Assembly (NCBI GenBank): GCA_913052435.1
Contig: CAJXDV010000004.1
Location: forward strand, 1-20,467
Reading direction: 5' to 3'
Source: an uncultured Pelagibacteraceae bacterium
GTDB taxonomy: Bacteria > Pseudomonadota > Alphaproteobacteria > Pelagibacterales > Pelagibacteraceae
DNA: 20,467 nt
Shown here one piece after another: positions 7,307-15,042 of this stretch. The stretch's first letter is position 1; every line of letters begins with the position of its first letter. The position numbers and the translations under genes are program-made. The notes under the pieces are model-generated. The model made no database searches. It saw only the letters and a list, made by a program, of their open reading frames with translations, and was not told the origin of the DNA.

Positions 7307-7657
7307 TTAAAAAATGGTGGCTCCGAATACTTTTATCAATCCATCTTCTTCTCCTAAAACTAATCGACCAAGGAAGTCTCCTGAGATCTCAGTGCTTGTT
7401 TGCTTGTATAATACGGTAACGTAAAGGCCTCTTTTAAGACAGCCAATTGCTTTACAGTTGTCGGAAAGACTAGAGATTAGCTTGTTGTTTGCCCATTGTT
7501 TACCAAGTTCAACTTCATTAGCTCCATAAAGCATTTGTGAGGAGAGGTCTTTAGCAAAACCCCCGTAGTCTTTAATGTTAGAGGATTTAACCAAATTAGC
7601 CCAAATAGGACCCGCAATTTTAATAATTTCTTCGTCAGATTTTTTTAGAAGACTCAT
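7307..7657 (-). CDS. Uncharacterised protein of 116 residues in the apr cluster
   Basis: I do not recognise a named domain. The protein is soluble, with no signal peptide or membrane helix. The first 75 residues look helical (SDEEIIKIAGPIWANLVKSS, then GGFAKDLSSQMLYGANEVELGKQW). The last 40 look like beta strands (RGLYVTVLYKQTSTEISGDFLGRLVLG, then IKVFGATIF). Two Cys (C69 and C74, in NCKAIGC) lie four residues apart, but no clear metal or FeS site is present. The stretch after 75 could contribute to dimer formation. The gene begins 17 bases after the aprA stop, so it is very probably co-transcribed with aprMBA. A role in APS reductase maturation, sulfite delivery or regulation is a guess from position only. 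ATG at 7657 is the natural start. Confidence 0.75.
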   Translation of the reverse strand: MSLLKKSDEEIIKIAGPIWANLVKSSNIKDYGGFAKDLSSQMLYGANEVELGKQWANNKLISSLSDNCKAIGCLKRGLYVTVLYKQTSTEISGDFLGRLVLGEEDGLIKVFGATIF

Positions 7658-7674
7658 TTATGATATTAATTATT

Positions 7675-9531
7675 TTAAGAAGCTTCTTTTTTATCTTTTT
7701 CATCAACTATATGATAAACGGGTGCTTTCTCCATGGCAAACTTACCAGTCTTAGGATCACGTCTAGATAAAGTCAAACAATGCCAATTTTCATCATCCAA
7801 CTTCATATAATCGCCTCTATAATAATAACCCGGCCAACGTGTTTCTTGTCTAAAAAGAGTATGTTCAGTTACACATTGAGATGTAAGAGCTCTATGTTTT
7901 AGTTCCCATGCTCTCATAAGTTGGTGATAATCTTCTGCGCCAATATTTTCAAAATCTTCCTGTAAGCAGTCTAACAGCTCTAATCCTCTTTTTAGAGTAT
8001 TTTCATTAGTCATGTAGTTATAAGATATACCTCCAACATACTCGTCCATTATTTTTTGTAGGCGCTGAAGGCCTTGTATTGGAGATATATAACTAGGCGA
8101 AACAGTTCCGCCTGTAATCTCATTTCTCCCTACTGTGTAGTTTTCTAAAGGTTTAAATATAATTTTTTTAAATTCTTCACACTGATTGTCACTAACTTTA
8201 ATATCTGTAGCTTTTTGTTCTTCAATATATTTGACTGCTGCTTTTGCAGCTAAACGTCCTTCTGTAAATGATCCTGATGAGAATTTGTGTGCACTTCCTC
8301 CAACTGTATCTCCAGCACCAAATAAACCTTCTACTGTTGTCATTCTATTGTATCCCCAAAAATATTCTGGTGGTGAAATATCTTCTGGTCCACTAACCCA
8401 TGCTCCTGAGCAAGTAGCATGAGAACCCATAACATAAGGTTCAGATGTAACGAGTTCTGGATTAGTATATTTTGGATCAATATTTTGTGACGCCCAAACA
8501 ACAGCTTGACCAACTGTCATTCCAAGGAAATTTTCCCATCCTACTGTTTCTAAATGTGGATCTTGAAATGCTTCTTTAGTAACCATATGAATTGGTCCAC
8601 CTCCTGCTATTATTTCTTGTATAAAAGCATGATTACGTAAACATGTTGGTGTCGGATGATGATCAATATATTCTCCAACCAACTCTTTGGTTTTTTCGTA
8701 CCATTTTTTTTCATAATTCTCACCGTTTGCATTTTGCGTGTATGTTTTTAAATGCAAGAAATATGCACCAACTGGACCATATCCATCTTTAAATCTACAT
8801 AAGACAATTCTATTTTCCATTTGTGTCATTTTAGCTCCTACTGCAATTGGAAGAGCATAAGCTGAACCATTGCTCCAGGGAGCATACCAAGTACGTCCCA
8901 TTCCTTCTCCAACAGCTCTAGGCTTAAATATGTGTGATGCTCCACCAGCAGCAACTATAACTGTTTTCGCTCTGAACACATGATAATCGCCAGTTCGCAT
9001 ATTAAATCCTACAGCTCCGCCTACTCTGTTCTCTTTTGTTTCATCCATAAGTAGATGAGTGATCATTATTCGATTGTAAATTCTATCTGCAGATTTTTTT
9101 GCAGCTTCTGCTACAATTGGTTTATAACTTTCACCATGAATCATTATTTGCCATTTACCTTCTCGCTGATAACGTCCTGTTTCTTTATTACGCATCATTG
9201 GTAAGCCCCATTCGTCAAACATATGAACAGATGAGTCAACATGACGTGCCATATCATAACCAAGGTCTTCTCTGACTAATCCCATTAAGTCATTTCGAGC
9301 GTAACGCACGTGGTCTTCGGGTTGATTTTCTCCCCATTGCATTCCCATGTAGCAGTTAATTGCATATAAACCTTGAGCTACTGCTCCACTTCTATCTATA
9401 TTTGCTTTTTCAACACAAATTATTTTTAAATTTCTACCCCAGTGTCTAGCTTCGAATGCTGCGCCAGTACCAGCCATGCCTCCACCAACAACTAAAATAT
9501 CACAACTTTCTAATATTGTTTTTCTAGCCAT
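7675..9531 (-). CDS. aprA: Adenylylsulfate (APS) reductase, alpha subunit, FAD
   Basis: AprA is the flavin subunit that interconverts APS and sulfite plus AMP. In an organism degrading sulfonates it most likely runs in the oxidative direction. The 618 residues open with the FAD dinucleotide motif VVGGGMAGTGAA (14-25) and ENRIVLCRFKDGYGPVG further in. FSSGSFTEGRLAAKAA and the C-terminal RWPGYYYRGDY block are also present, all features of AprA within the succinate dehydrogenase/fumarate reductase flavoprotein group. Length is normal for the sulfur-oxidiser-type enzyme. The start codon overlaps the aprB stop by one base at 9531, so the subunits are translationally coupled. The 116-residue gene follows after 17 bases. 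No sat gene, which would convert APS to ATP and sulfate, is in the window. Confidence 0.95.
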   Translation of the reverse strand: MARKTILESCDILVVGGGMAGTGAAFEARHWGRNLKIICVEKANIDRSGAVAQGLYAINCYMGMQWGENQPEDHVRYARNDLMGLVREDLGYDMARHVDSSVHMFDEWGLPMMRNKETGRYQREGKWQIMIHGESYKPIVAEAAKKSADRIYNRIMITHLLMDETKENRVGGAVGFNMRTGDYHVFRAKTVIVAAGGASHIFKPRAVGEGMGRTWYAPWSNGSAYALPIAVGAKMTQMENRIVLCRFKDGYGPVGAYFLHLKTYTQNANGENYEKKWYEKTKELVGEYIDHHPTPTCLRNHAFIQEIIAGGGPIHMVTKEAFQDPHLETVGWENFLGMTVGQAVVWASQNIDPKYTNPELVTSEPYVMGSHATCSGAWVSGPEDISPPEYFWGYNRMTTVEGLFGAGDTVGGSAHKFSSGSFTEGRLAAKAAVKYIEEQKATDIKVSDNQCEEFKKIIFKPLENYTVGRNEITGGTVSPSYISPIQGLQRLQKIMDEYVGGISYNYMTNENTLKRGLELLDCLQEDFENIGAEDYHQLMRAWELKHRALTSQCVTEHTLFRQETRWPGYYYRGDYMKLDDENWHCLTLSRRDPKTGKFAMEKAPVYHIVDEKDKKEAS

Positions 9532-10001
9532 TAATAATAAACCCCTTTTTTAAATGCGTTTTTTTCAACTTTAGGCAATTCTTTTTTTGTATTTAAAGAT
9601 TCTGGTTCAGAATAAAGAGTTTGAGAATTTATATCTCCTTGTTTTGGTTTGTCGGCTTCTGCTAATTTTGGAATAAATTTTCCCCAGGGTTTTGTTGTTA
9701 TAGGAGATACAAAATTTTTTTCTGTTCCATTTCTAAACTTAATCTTCCAGGATATTGTACCTTTCTCTTCTTCTCTTCTAACTCTCACACTATGTCCCAT
9801 TGGCGCAAAATCAGCATAACCACGAACATCTATTGCATGATTAGGACAGGCTTTTACACAAGAATAACATTCCCAACAAAAATTGGGTTCTATGTTTTTT
9901 GCTCTTCTAATAGTTTCATCGATATGCATTATATCAGAAGGACAAATGTCAACGCAATGTCCACATCCATCACAACGCGTCATGTATACAAAGGTTGACA
10001 T
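9531..10001 (-). CDS. aprB: Adenylylsulfate (APS) reductase, beta subunit, two [4Fe-4S]
   Basis: AprB is the ferredoxin-like subunit that passes electrons between the FAD of AprA and an outside acceptor. Two CX2CX2CX3C clusters are visible: C10, C13, C16, C20 and C42, C45, C48, C52, enough for two [4Fe-4S] centres. The Trp in FCWECYSC (W43) matches the position of the Trp that bridges the clusters in characterised enzymes. Residues after about 60 form the long C-terminal tail (WKIKFRNGTEKNFVSPITTKPWG) that wraps around AprA in known structures. Length (156) is normal. ATG at 10001 comes 29 bases after the aprM stop. The aprM-aprB-aprA order fits the sulfur-oxidiser type of apr locus. Confidence 0.95.
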   Translation of the reverse strand: MSTFVYMTRCDGCGHCVDICPSDIMHIDETIRRAKNIEPNFCWECYSCVKACPNHAIDVRGYADFAPMGHSVRVRREEEKGTISWKIKFRNGTEKNFVSPITTKPWGKFIPKLAEADKPKQGDINSQTLYSEPESLNTKKELPKVEKNAFKKGVYY

Positions 10002-10030
10002 ATTTTTATTTTTTTTCTTTCTGTATCATA

Positions 10031-10831
10031 TTAATAATTTTTTGGCTCTTCTCTTTTTATACCTAATCCAAATTTTTCTGGTGCATCTGCTGCAGGTGGT
10101 AAATTGTCTCTAGATCCATCTGCTTCTGCTAAATTTTTTTGTATTGCTGCTCCAGGTTTATAAAACATGTGTGCAAATTTTGACCAATATACTCCACCGA
10201 ATAGCACAAGGTTAGAAACAATAAATAGAACTAAAAATACTTTATCATCCCATCTATCGTTCAAATTTAATGATTGTAAATAAGACCAAATTAATCCAAA
10301 TAAAGAAGATGCAATGAGTGCAAGCACAAATAAATCTGCTTTAATAATTCTGTACCATGGTTGAGCTTCCGAATAAACGTCTACTCTTAAAAAAAACCAA
10401 AACCATGATCCACCTAATACTGTCATTATAGCACCAACGTGCCAAATAATTGGCCATATTGAAGGAGTTTCAGAAGATTGAGCTGAATAACAAAAAATCA
10501 TTATTGCTGAACCAATCCAAAATAAAATAGTTCCATACATTCCTAAAAGGTGAGCTGCTCTTCTTTTCCCAGCTCCTAATTCAGATGTAGTAGCAATATC
10601 CTTAACAATGGCTTTTGAAATTACAGATATTTTCTCACCAGAACTTAAAGTTTTTTTTGCTGATAATTTTGCTTTTTTTGCATTTTCAAAAAAATATTTA
10701 ACATTCTTCTTGTGGATTATGTCTAACAAAGTTCCAGTAACAACTAATATTGCCATCACAATAACAAACCATTGCATAAAAACTGGCGGAACAGTTTCTG
10801 CTAATATTGTAAATGGATTAGTTAATACCAT
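10031..10831 (-). CDS. aprM: APS reductase membrane anchor / electron transfer protein
   Basis: AprM is the membrane protein found with aprBA in sulfur oxidisers that lack QmoABC. It is thought to link AprBA to the quinone pool. The 266 residues have about five membrane helices, near 17-39, 96-116, 127-149, 165-186 and 197-216. A polar, Lys-rich loop (40-92) separates helix 1 from helix 2, and a polar C-terminal tail follows from 225. H94, H131 and H221 lie at helix ends and are candidate heme or quinone contacts, but that is inference. The HMFYKPGAAIQKN segment near 221-233 is characteristic of AprM as I know it. It is the first gene of the aprMBA unit. ATG at 10831 has AGGGA eight bases upstream. 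It is probably co-transcribed with everything down to the exporter gene. Confidence 0.85.
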   Translation of the reverse strand: MVLTNPFTILAETVPPVFMQWFVIVMAILVVTGTLLDIIHKKNVKYFFENAKKAKLSAKKTLSSGEKISVISKAIVKDIATTSELGAGKRRAAHLLGMYGTILFWIGSAIMIFCYSAQSSETPSIWPIIWHVGAIMTVLGGSWFWFFLRVDVYSEAQPWYRIIKADLFVLALIASSLFGLIWSYLQSLNLNDRWDDKVFLVLFIVSNLVLFGGVYWSKFAHMFYKPGAAIQKNLAEADGSRDNLPPAADAPEKFGLGIKREEPKNY

Positions 10832-10838
10832 TACGATT

Positions 10839-10871
10839 TCCCTGTTTGTTCGTTTTGTGGTTATTAGTATA
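10839..10871 (-). promoter_or_regulatory. Candidate start region of the apr operon: -10 box and ribosome binding site
   Basis: On the minus strand TATACT (10871-10866) matches the -10 consensus in five of six bases. AGGGA (10843-10839) lies seven bases before the aprM ATG. A transcript would begin near 10859, giving a leader of about 28 bases. No good -35 is seen at 16-18 bases; TTGATC is present but only 12 bases away. An activator or a different sigma-site layout is possible. Confidence 0.4.
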
Positions 10872-10930
10872 CTTATTCTAATAGATCAAGCAGGTAATAT
10901 TGAAATTTATTATGTGGATAAAATTAGATA

Positions 10931-11332
10931 TTATTTAGATTTACGGACATAATGTTGCCTTGATGGAATAACACTTCTTACGCCACCTTGTGGATTATCA
11001 ACATCACCCTCTCTTCTTGGAATTAAATGAATATGACAGTGAAGAATTGATTGGCCAGCTATTCTTTCTGAATTAGCTCCAATATTGAACCCACCAACTG
11101 TATTGTCATCAGAATTTATTTTATTTTTAATTTTTAAAAGCAAACCATGACAAGCCAATAATTCATCATTGGTTAAATCAAAGTAATTTTGAATATGTCT
11201 CTTTGGAATTATCAAGGAATGAAATTGAGAAACTGGGTAAGAATCAAACGTAACAAAAGCTAAATCATTTTCAAAAATAAATTCTTTTTTTGATGTATTA
11301 CAAAATAAACATGGATTATTAGGATTTTTCAT
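10931..11332 (-). CDS. HIT-family nucleotide hydrolase
   Basis: This 133-residue histidine-triad protein is likely to hydrolyse dinucleoside polyphosphates (Ap4A type) or nucleotide phosphoramidates. The triad appears as LHCHIHLIP with H98, H100 and H102. Upstream are the nucleotide-binding stretch AFVTFDSYPVSQFHSLIIPKRH and the helix LTNDELLACHGLLLKIK. C8 and C11 (PCLFC) form a zinc-knuckle-like pair near the N-terminus. The ATG at 11332 lies seven bases after the pabC-like stop, so it is the last gene of that run, and its stop is 99 bases before aprM. HIT enzymes of the Fhit/Hint group are known to be able to split APS, so placement beside apr may matter, but operon position suggests general nucleotide hygiene. 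The C-terminal tail (PSRQHYVRKSK) is typical of bacterial members. Confidence 0.85.
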   Translation of the reverse strand: MKNPNNPCLFCNTSKKEFIFENDLAFVTFDSYPVSQFHSLIIPKRHIQNYFDLTNDELLACHGLLLKIKNKINSDDNTVGGFNIGANSERIAGQSILHCHIHLIPRREGDVDNPQGGVRSVIPSRQHYVRKSK

Positions 11333-11339
11333 AAAAGTA

Positions 11340-12110
11340 TTATTTGTAAGTATATATATTTTTTTTTATCTCTAGTTTTAGTAATTTATTTATAGATTTA
11401 TATATCTTTAAACTTTTTCTTTTCCAATTTGTTTTTTCAATAGATTTAACTGAAACAACTCCTTTGCCAGAACCTACTAAAATTATTTCATCATAATTAT
11501 TTAGATCATTTAATAAAATATTTTTTTTGATAATTTTTATTTTCTTTTCATAAAATCTTAAATTAGTTCCTTTATAAAATTTATTAATTGGTGAAAAAAT
11601 TTTATTTTTTGAAACAAATAAAAGATTTGATGTACCTGTCTCAAGAATTTTATCATTAACACATAAAGTTATATCTGATTTAGAAATATTGATTTTTGAC
11701 AAGTGTTTTAAAATAGTTTTATATTTTAAATTTTTATATTCAGGTCTAATTCTTTTATAATTAATTATTTTAAGAGTAAAATTATTTTTTATTTTAACTT
11801 TTTCTCTAATTGAAATTGAAATTATATTTTTGTTTAGTGCGACTCTTATAAGATGATTATATTTTTTTTTCTTGTTTATATTTAAGTCTAATAATTTAAA
11901 TATTTTTTCTTTAGTATAACTTTTATTAATCTTATAAGCTTTTAATGATTTAATTAAATTATCGATATGTGATTTGAAAAAAAGTATTTTGATTGGCTTT
12001 CCCAAAAGCCACATTGTTGTAAAAACACCATTATCATCCCATAAATCTTTATATTTAATTTCTTTTAAATCTTTACGCTGATAAGATTTTTTTAATAAGT
12101 ATTTTGCCAT
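11340..12110 (-). CDS. pabC: Class IV aminotransferase-fold protein, probable aminodeoxychorismate lyase
   Basis: The 256-residue protein belongs to the fold-type IV PLP family. K131 in NLKYKTILKHL fits the PLP lysine, and E157 in DKILETGTSNLLFV fits the residue that contacts the pyridine nitrogen, followed by the SN motif of this family. Family members include branched-chain aminotransferases, D-amino-acid aminotransferases and 4-amino-4-deoxychorismate lyase. The last converts aminodeoxychorismate to p-aminobenzoate plus pyruvate. The gene overlaps the pabA-like gene by 38 bases and ends seven bases before the HIT gene. Adjacency to pabA and pabB homologues makes the lyase role most likely. 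The protein is unusually Lys/Ile/Asn-rich, consistent with strong AT bias. A small aminotransferase role is the main alternative. Confidence 0.72.
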   Translation of the reverse strand: MAKYLLKKSYQRKDLKEIKYKDLWDDNGVFTTMWLLGKPIKILFFKSHIDNLIKSLKAYKINKSYTKEKIFKLLDLNINKKKKYNHLIRVALNKNIISISIREKVKIKNNFTLKIINYKRIRPEYKNLKYKTILKHLSKINISKSDITLCVNDKILETGTSNLLFVSKNKIFSPINKFYKGTNLRFYEKKIKIIKKNILLNDLNNYDEIILVGSGKGVVSVKSIEKTNWKRKSLKIYKSINKLLKLEIKKNIYTYK

Positions 12111-12630
12111 TTGTTGTTAAAAACGATTCTGGATGAAATTGAAATCCGTATACATTATCTTTTCTATTTTCGAAACCCATAGCTACATTAGTCTTGGAAC
12201 ATCTCATAGTTATTTCAAAATTTTTTTTAATAAAAGGCTCTTTGAGCTTAAGCGAATGATATCTGCCAACTTTAAATTTTGAATTTTTTTTAAATAATGA
12301 CTTATTGCTTGTAACTGTAACACTTGATTGATGGCCATGAAAAATTCTATTTTGTTGAACAATTTTTGCTTTTTCGCAATATAAAATATGTTGATAACCT
12401 AAACATATTCCAATTATTTTTTTTCTACCTTTGTAATTGTTGTAAATTTTGCAAGTATAAGGATAATCTTTTGGCGAACCTGGACCTGGTGAAAAAATAA
12501 TAACTTTCGATTTATCTAACAGTCTTTGATTTATCTCAAAATAATTTGAACAATACACTTCATCAAATTGAGAAAATTGATGAACCACATTCCATGTAAA
12601 TGAATCTTGATGATCAATTATATAAATCAT
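12073..12630 (-). CDS. pabA: Glutamine amidotransferase subunit, PabA/TrpG type
   Basis: This is the class I glutaminase component that feeds ammonia to the PabB- or TrpE-type partner. The 185 residues start with the family signature IIDHQDSFTWNVV. The oxyanion segment IIFSPGPGSPKDY (44-56) and nucleophile C76 in GICLGYQ follow. The catalytic dyad H166/E168 is in FHPES. HGHQSSVTV and GRYHSLKL match the ligand-binding positions of the group. Sequence alone does not separate PabA from TrpG. The neighbouring class IV aminotransferase homologue favours aminodeoxychorismate synthase. ATG at 12630 overlaps the pabB stop (ATGA, four bases), and its own end overlaps the pabC-like start by 38 bases, so all three are likely made together. 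Confidence 0.8.
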   Translation of the reverse strand: MIYIIDHQDSFTWNVVHQFSQFDEVYCSNYFEINQRLLDKSKVIIFSPGPGSPKDYPYTCKIYNNYKGRKKIIGICLGYQHILYCEKAKIVQQNRIFHGHQSSVTVTSNKSLFKKNSKFKVGRYHSLKLKEPFIKKNFEITMRCSKTNVAMGFENRKDNVYGFQFHPESFLTTNGKILIKKILSA

Positions 12631-13841
12631 TTATATAACTCCAATAGAGATTTTGCTTTAATAAAATTTTCATTGAACTCTTTTCTTGCAGCGCTATCCA
12701 ATACAACGCCAGAAGCAGCTGAAATTTCTGAAAAATTTTTATAATTTAAAATAGATCTAATGATTATATTAAATCTCATGTCTTGATTAAATTTGATAAA
12801 TCCAAAACTTCCTGTAAAAATATTTCTATCTTCTTTCTCTTGTTGATTTAATAATTCCAAAGTTCTTATTTTAGGACATCCGATAACAGAACCTCCTGGC
12901 ATCATTGATTTAATTATATCTTTAACTGTTGAATTATTTTTTAGTTTTCCTACAACGCTTGTAACGTAATGATATAAATGTTTGTACTCTTCAACATATT
13001 TTTCCTTTTTGATTTTTACAGTACCGGGCTCACATATTCTTGATAAATCGTTTCTTTCCATATCAACAATCATATTGTGTTCCTTGGTTTCTTTATTGTT
13101 ATTTCGAAAAAATTTCAAAGCTTTTGTTTTATTTGTAAATTTATTTTTTTTTAAAGTGCCTGCTATTGGTTTTGTAAGTATATAATTATCTTTTTTATCT
13201 ATTAATGTTTCTGGAGAGCAGCTAACAATTGAGTAATCTTTGTCCCTGATCATAAAAGACTCAGGCGATGAATTTACTTTCATCAATTTCCAAAAAAAGT
13301 TTACAGAGTTTATTTGAGATTTGTTTTTATATTTTGTGCATATTTTTATCTGGTAAGTATGACCTTGTCTTATTTTCTTTGAAAATAAATCAAAAATTTT
13401 CTTATATTTTTGAAATTCTATATTTAATTTAAAAGGGCTCAAAATTTTTGTTTGTTGAAAGTAATTTTTGAAAAAATGCTTTTTGATATTTGAAGTAATC
13501 GTGATTTTTTTCCTTATTTTTATTATGGTTTCTGGCTTATAGAATATACCTTTATAAAAATTTATATTTTTTTGTTTTTTAATTTTTATATTTAATAGAT
13601 TGCAAAGGATTTCATATCCAAAGAAACCTATATATAAATCTGTTTCATTCCTGTACTTTTTATTTGAAAATAATTTTAGAAAATTAATTATGTTTTTATT
13701 TGTAAGAATAATTTTTTTAGAAAAATCTGTGTATATATTATATCCATTATTTACTTTATAAATTATTAAAGATTTATCTGATTGATATAGCTTCTCTAAA
13801 TATGGATTAAATTTAAATTTATACGAGTTGTGGTCTTTCAA
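12627..13841 (-). CDS. pabB: Chorismate-utilising synthase component I, PabB/TrpE type
   Basis: This 404-residue protein has the chorismate-binding fold shared by PabB, TrpE and isochorismate synthases. It would use chorismate plus ammonia from its partner. Seen motifs: QGHTYQIKICTKY (159-171), KPIAGTLKK (224-232), EHNMIVDMERNDLSRICEPG (254-273), VTSVVGKL, MMPGGSVIGCPK (313-324) and FTGSFGFIKF. Positions 225-229 read PIAGT. Many PabB enzymes have Lys (PIKGT) at the third place, while anthranilate synthases have Ala. The first 130 residues are shorter and more divergent than in TrpE. The start is TTG at 13841, inside the last 23 bases of the MFS gene, and no near ATG exists. PabB is preferred from its neighbours, with TrpE-like chemistry as a serious alternative. 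Confidence 0.75.
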   Translation of the reverse strand: MKDHNSYKFKFNPYLEKLYQSDKSLIIYKVNNGYNIYTDFSKKIILTNKNIINFLKLFSNKKYRNETDLYIGFFGYEILCNLLNIKIKKQKNINFYKGIFYKPETIIKIRKKITITSNIKKHFFKNYFQQTKILSPFKLNIEFQKYKKIFDLFSKKIRQGHTYQIKICTKYKNKSQINSVNFFWKLMKVNSSPESFMIRDKDYSIVSCSPETLIDKKDNYILTKPIAGTLKKNKFTNKTKALKFFRNNNKETKEHNMIVDMERNDLSRICEPGTVKIKKEKYVEEYKHLYHYVTSVVGKLKNNSTVKDIIKSMMPGGSVIGCPKIRTLELLNQQEKEDRNIFTGSFGFIKFNQDMRFNIIIRSILNYKNFSEISAASGVVLDSAARKEFNENFIKAKSLLELYK

Positions 13842-15042
13842 TGGCTTTCTCTTTTATTGGTAAATGTATCAAACCTGCAAAAATAGATAATGCGATAGAA
13901 ACGTACCATGCATAATCAAATGATCCATATTTATCATAAAATACACCCCCTAAATAAGCCCCCAAAAAAGAACCTACTTGATGGCTCAAAAATACAAATC
14001 CATACAATAATCCAATATATTTTGTTCCAAAGATGTGACTAACTATTCCATTTGTAGGTGGAACGGTTGCTAACCATAAAAAACCAAAAGTTATTCCAAA
14101 TACCATCGCGTTAAATACGCTTGGAGGTAAAAATATAAAATAAATAATTGAAACACCTCTTAATAAATATATCGCACTTAAAATATTCTTCTTACTATAT
14201 TTGGTTGATAAATATCCTGAGGTTATGGTTCCCACCATATTGAAAAGGCCAATTAAAGCTAAAATAGTTGCAGCACACCAATCTGGTAAACCTCTGTCAT
14301 TAACGTAAGTTGGAATATGCGTTGCAACAAGCGCAATGTGCCAACCACAAACAAAAAATCCTAATGTTAGATAATTATAACTTTTTGATGAAAATGCTTC
14401 TTTAATTGCTTCCATTGCTGTTTGATTATTTTCGCTAGGAGTTGATCCTACAGGAATTTTTGGAGTTGTAATAAAAAAGGCAGTTACTAAACCGATTATA
14501 AGTAAATATATAAAAATTAATACAGTAGTTTCCCAGCCAAGTTCTATTAATGAATATCTTGTTAATAAAGGAGACAAAAAATAACCAAACGACCCTGCGG
14601 AAGTAACAATTCCTGTTGCAATTGTCCTATTTGATAAAGGAAAATGTTTAGCTACGATAGCAACAGGAATGCTAATTGCAGTTGAGCCTAAACCTATTCC
14701 AATTAGAATTCCTACACTGATAGTAAAATAAAATCCTTTGTTGTAACCCGCATACAATAAATAACATCCTAATAAGTAAAAAAGAAACCCAATGAATACT
14801 GCTACGTTTCCACCATATTTATCGGTTATAATTCCAAACCAAGGTCCAAATAAACCCCACAAAAACAATTGCAACCCAATAGCAAAACCAAATTGGGTAA
14901 TTGAAATTCCTAAATCAATAGAAAAATCTTGATAGAATAAACCTAAAGTCTGTCTTATTCCTAAAGAAATAATGACAACTAAACATGCTGCTATTAATGT
15001 AATTAAAGCAGTTTTGCTTTGAATAAATTTTCCTGAACTCAT
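13819..15042 (-). CDS. Major facilitator superfamily transporter
   Basis: The 407 residues form about 12 hydrophobic helices with a short central polar break (STPSENNQTAMEAIKEAF, near 203-220), the normal MFS layout. The loop between helices 2 and 3 has GIITDKYGGN, the motif A of the family (G-x-x-x-D-R/K-x-G), and a weaker copy, YLSTKYSKKN, is in the second half. The look is of the monocarboxylate/OFA-type or drug-like MFS groups, but I cannot name a substrate. ATG at 15042 overlaps the stop of the upstream PLP-lyase gene by four bases (ATGA). Its last 23 bases overlap the pabB start. It therefore belongs to this operon-like run. Export or import of a small organic acid, amino acid or aromatic compound would fit. 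Confidence 0.82.
   Translation of the reverse strand: MSSGKFIQSKTALITLIAACLVVIISLGIRQTLGLFYQDFSIDLGISITQFGFAIGLQLFLWGLFGPWFGIITDKYGGNVAVFIGFLFYLLGCYLLYAGYNKGFYFTISVGILIGIGLGSTAISIPVAIVAKHFPLSNRTIATGIVTSAGSFGYFLSPLLTRYSLIELGWETTVLIFIYLLIIGLVTAFFITTPKIPVGSTPSENNQTAMEAIKEAFSSKSYNYLTLGFFVCGWHIALVATHIPTYVNDRGLPDWCAATILALIGLFNMVGTITSGYLSTKYSKKNILSAIYLLRGVSIIYFIFLPPSVFNAMVFGITFGFLWLATVPPTNGIVSHIFGTKYIGLLYGFVFLSHQVGSFLGAYLGGVFYDKYGSFDYAWYVSIALSIFAGLIHLPIKEKAIERPQLV

Noticed and set aside
7278..7308. Palindrome TTTATTTAAATAAA followed by a T run, like a terminator on the plus strand
   Set aside because: No plus-strand gene lies upstream of it. On the minus strand, where the genes are, the T run precedes the palindrome. 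A 14-base A/T palindrome is expected by chance here.
10608..10952. 114-codon plus-strand ORF across the aprM start
   Set aside because: It is antisense to aprM and its promoter gap; composition is that of a reverse-read membrane gene.
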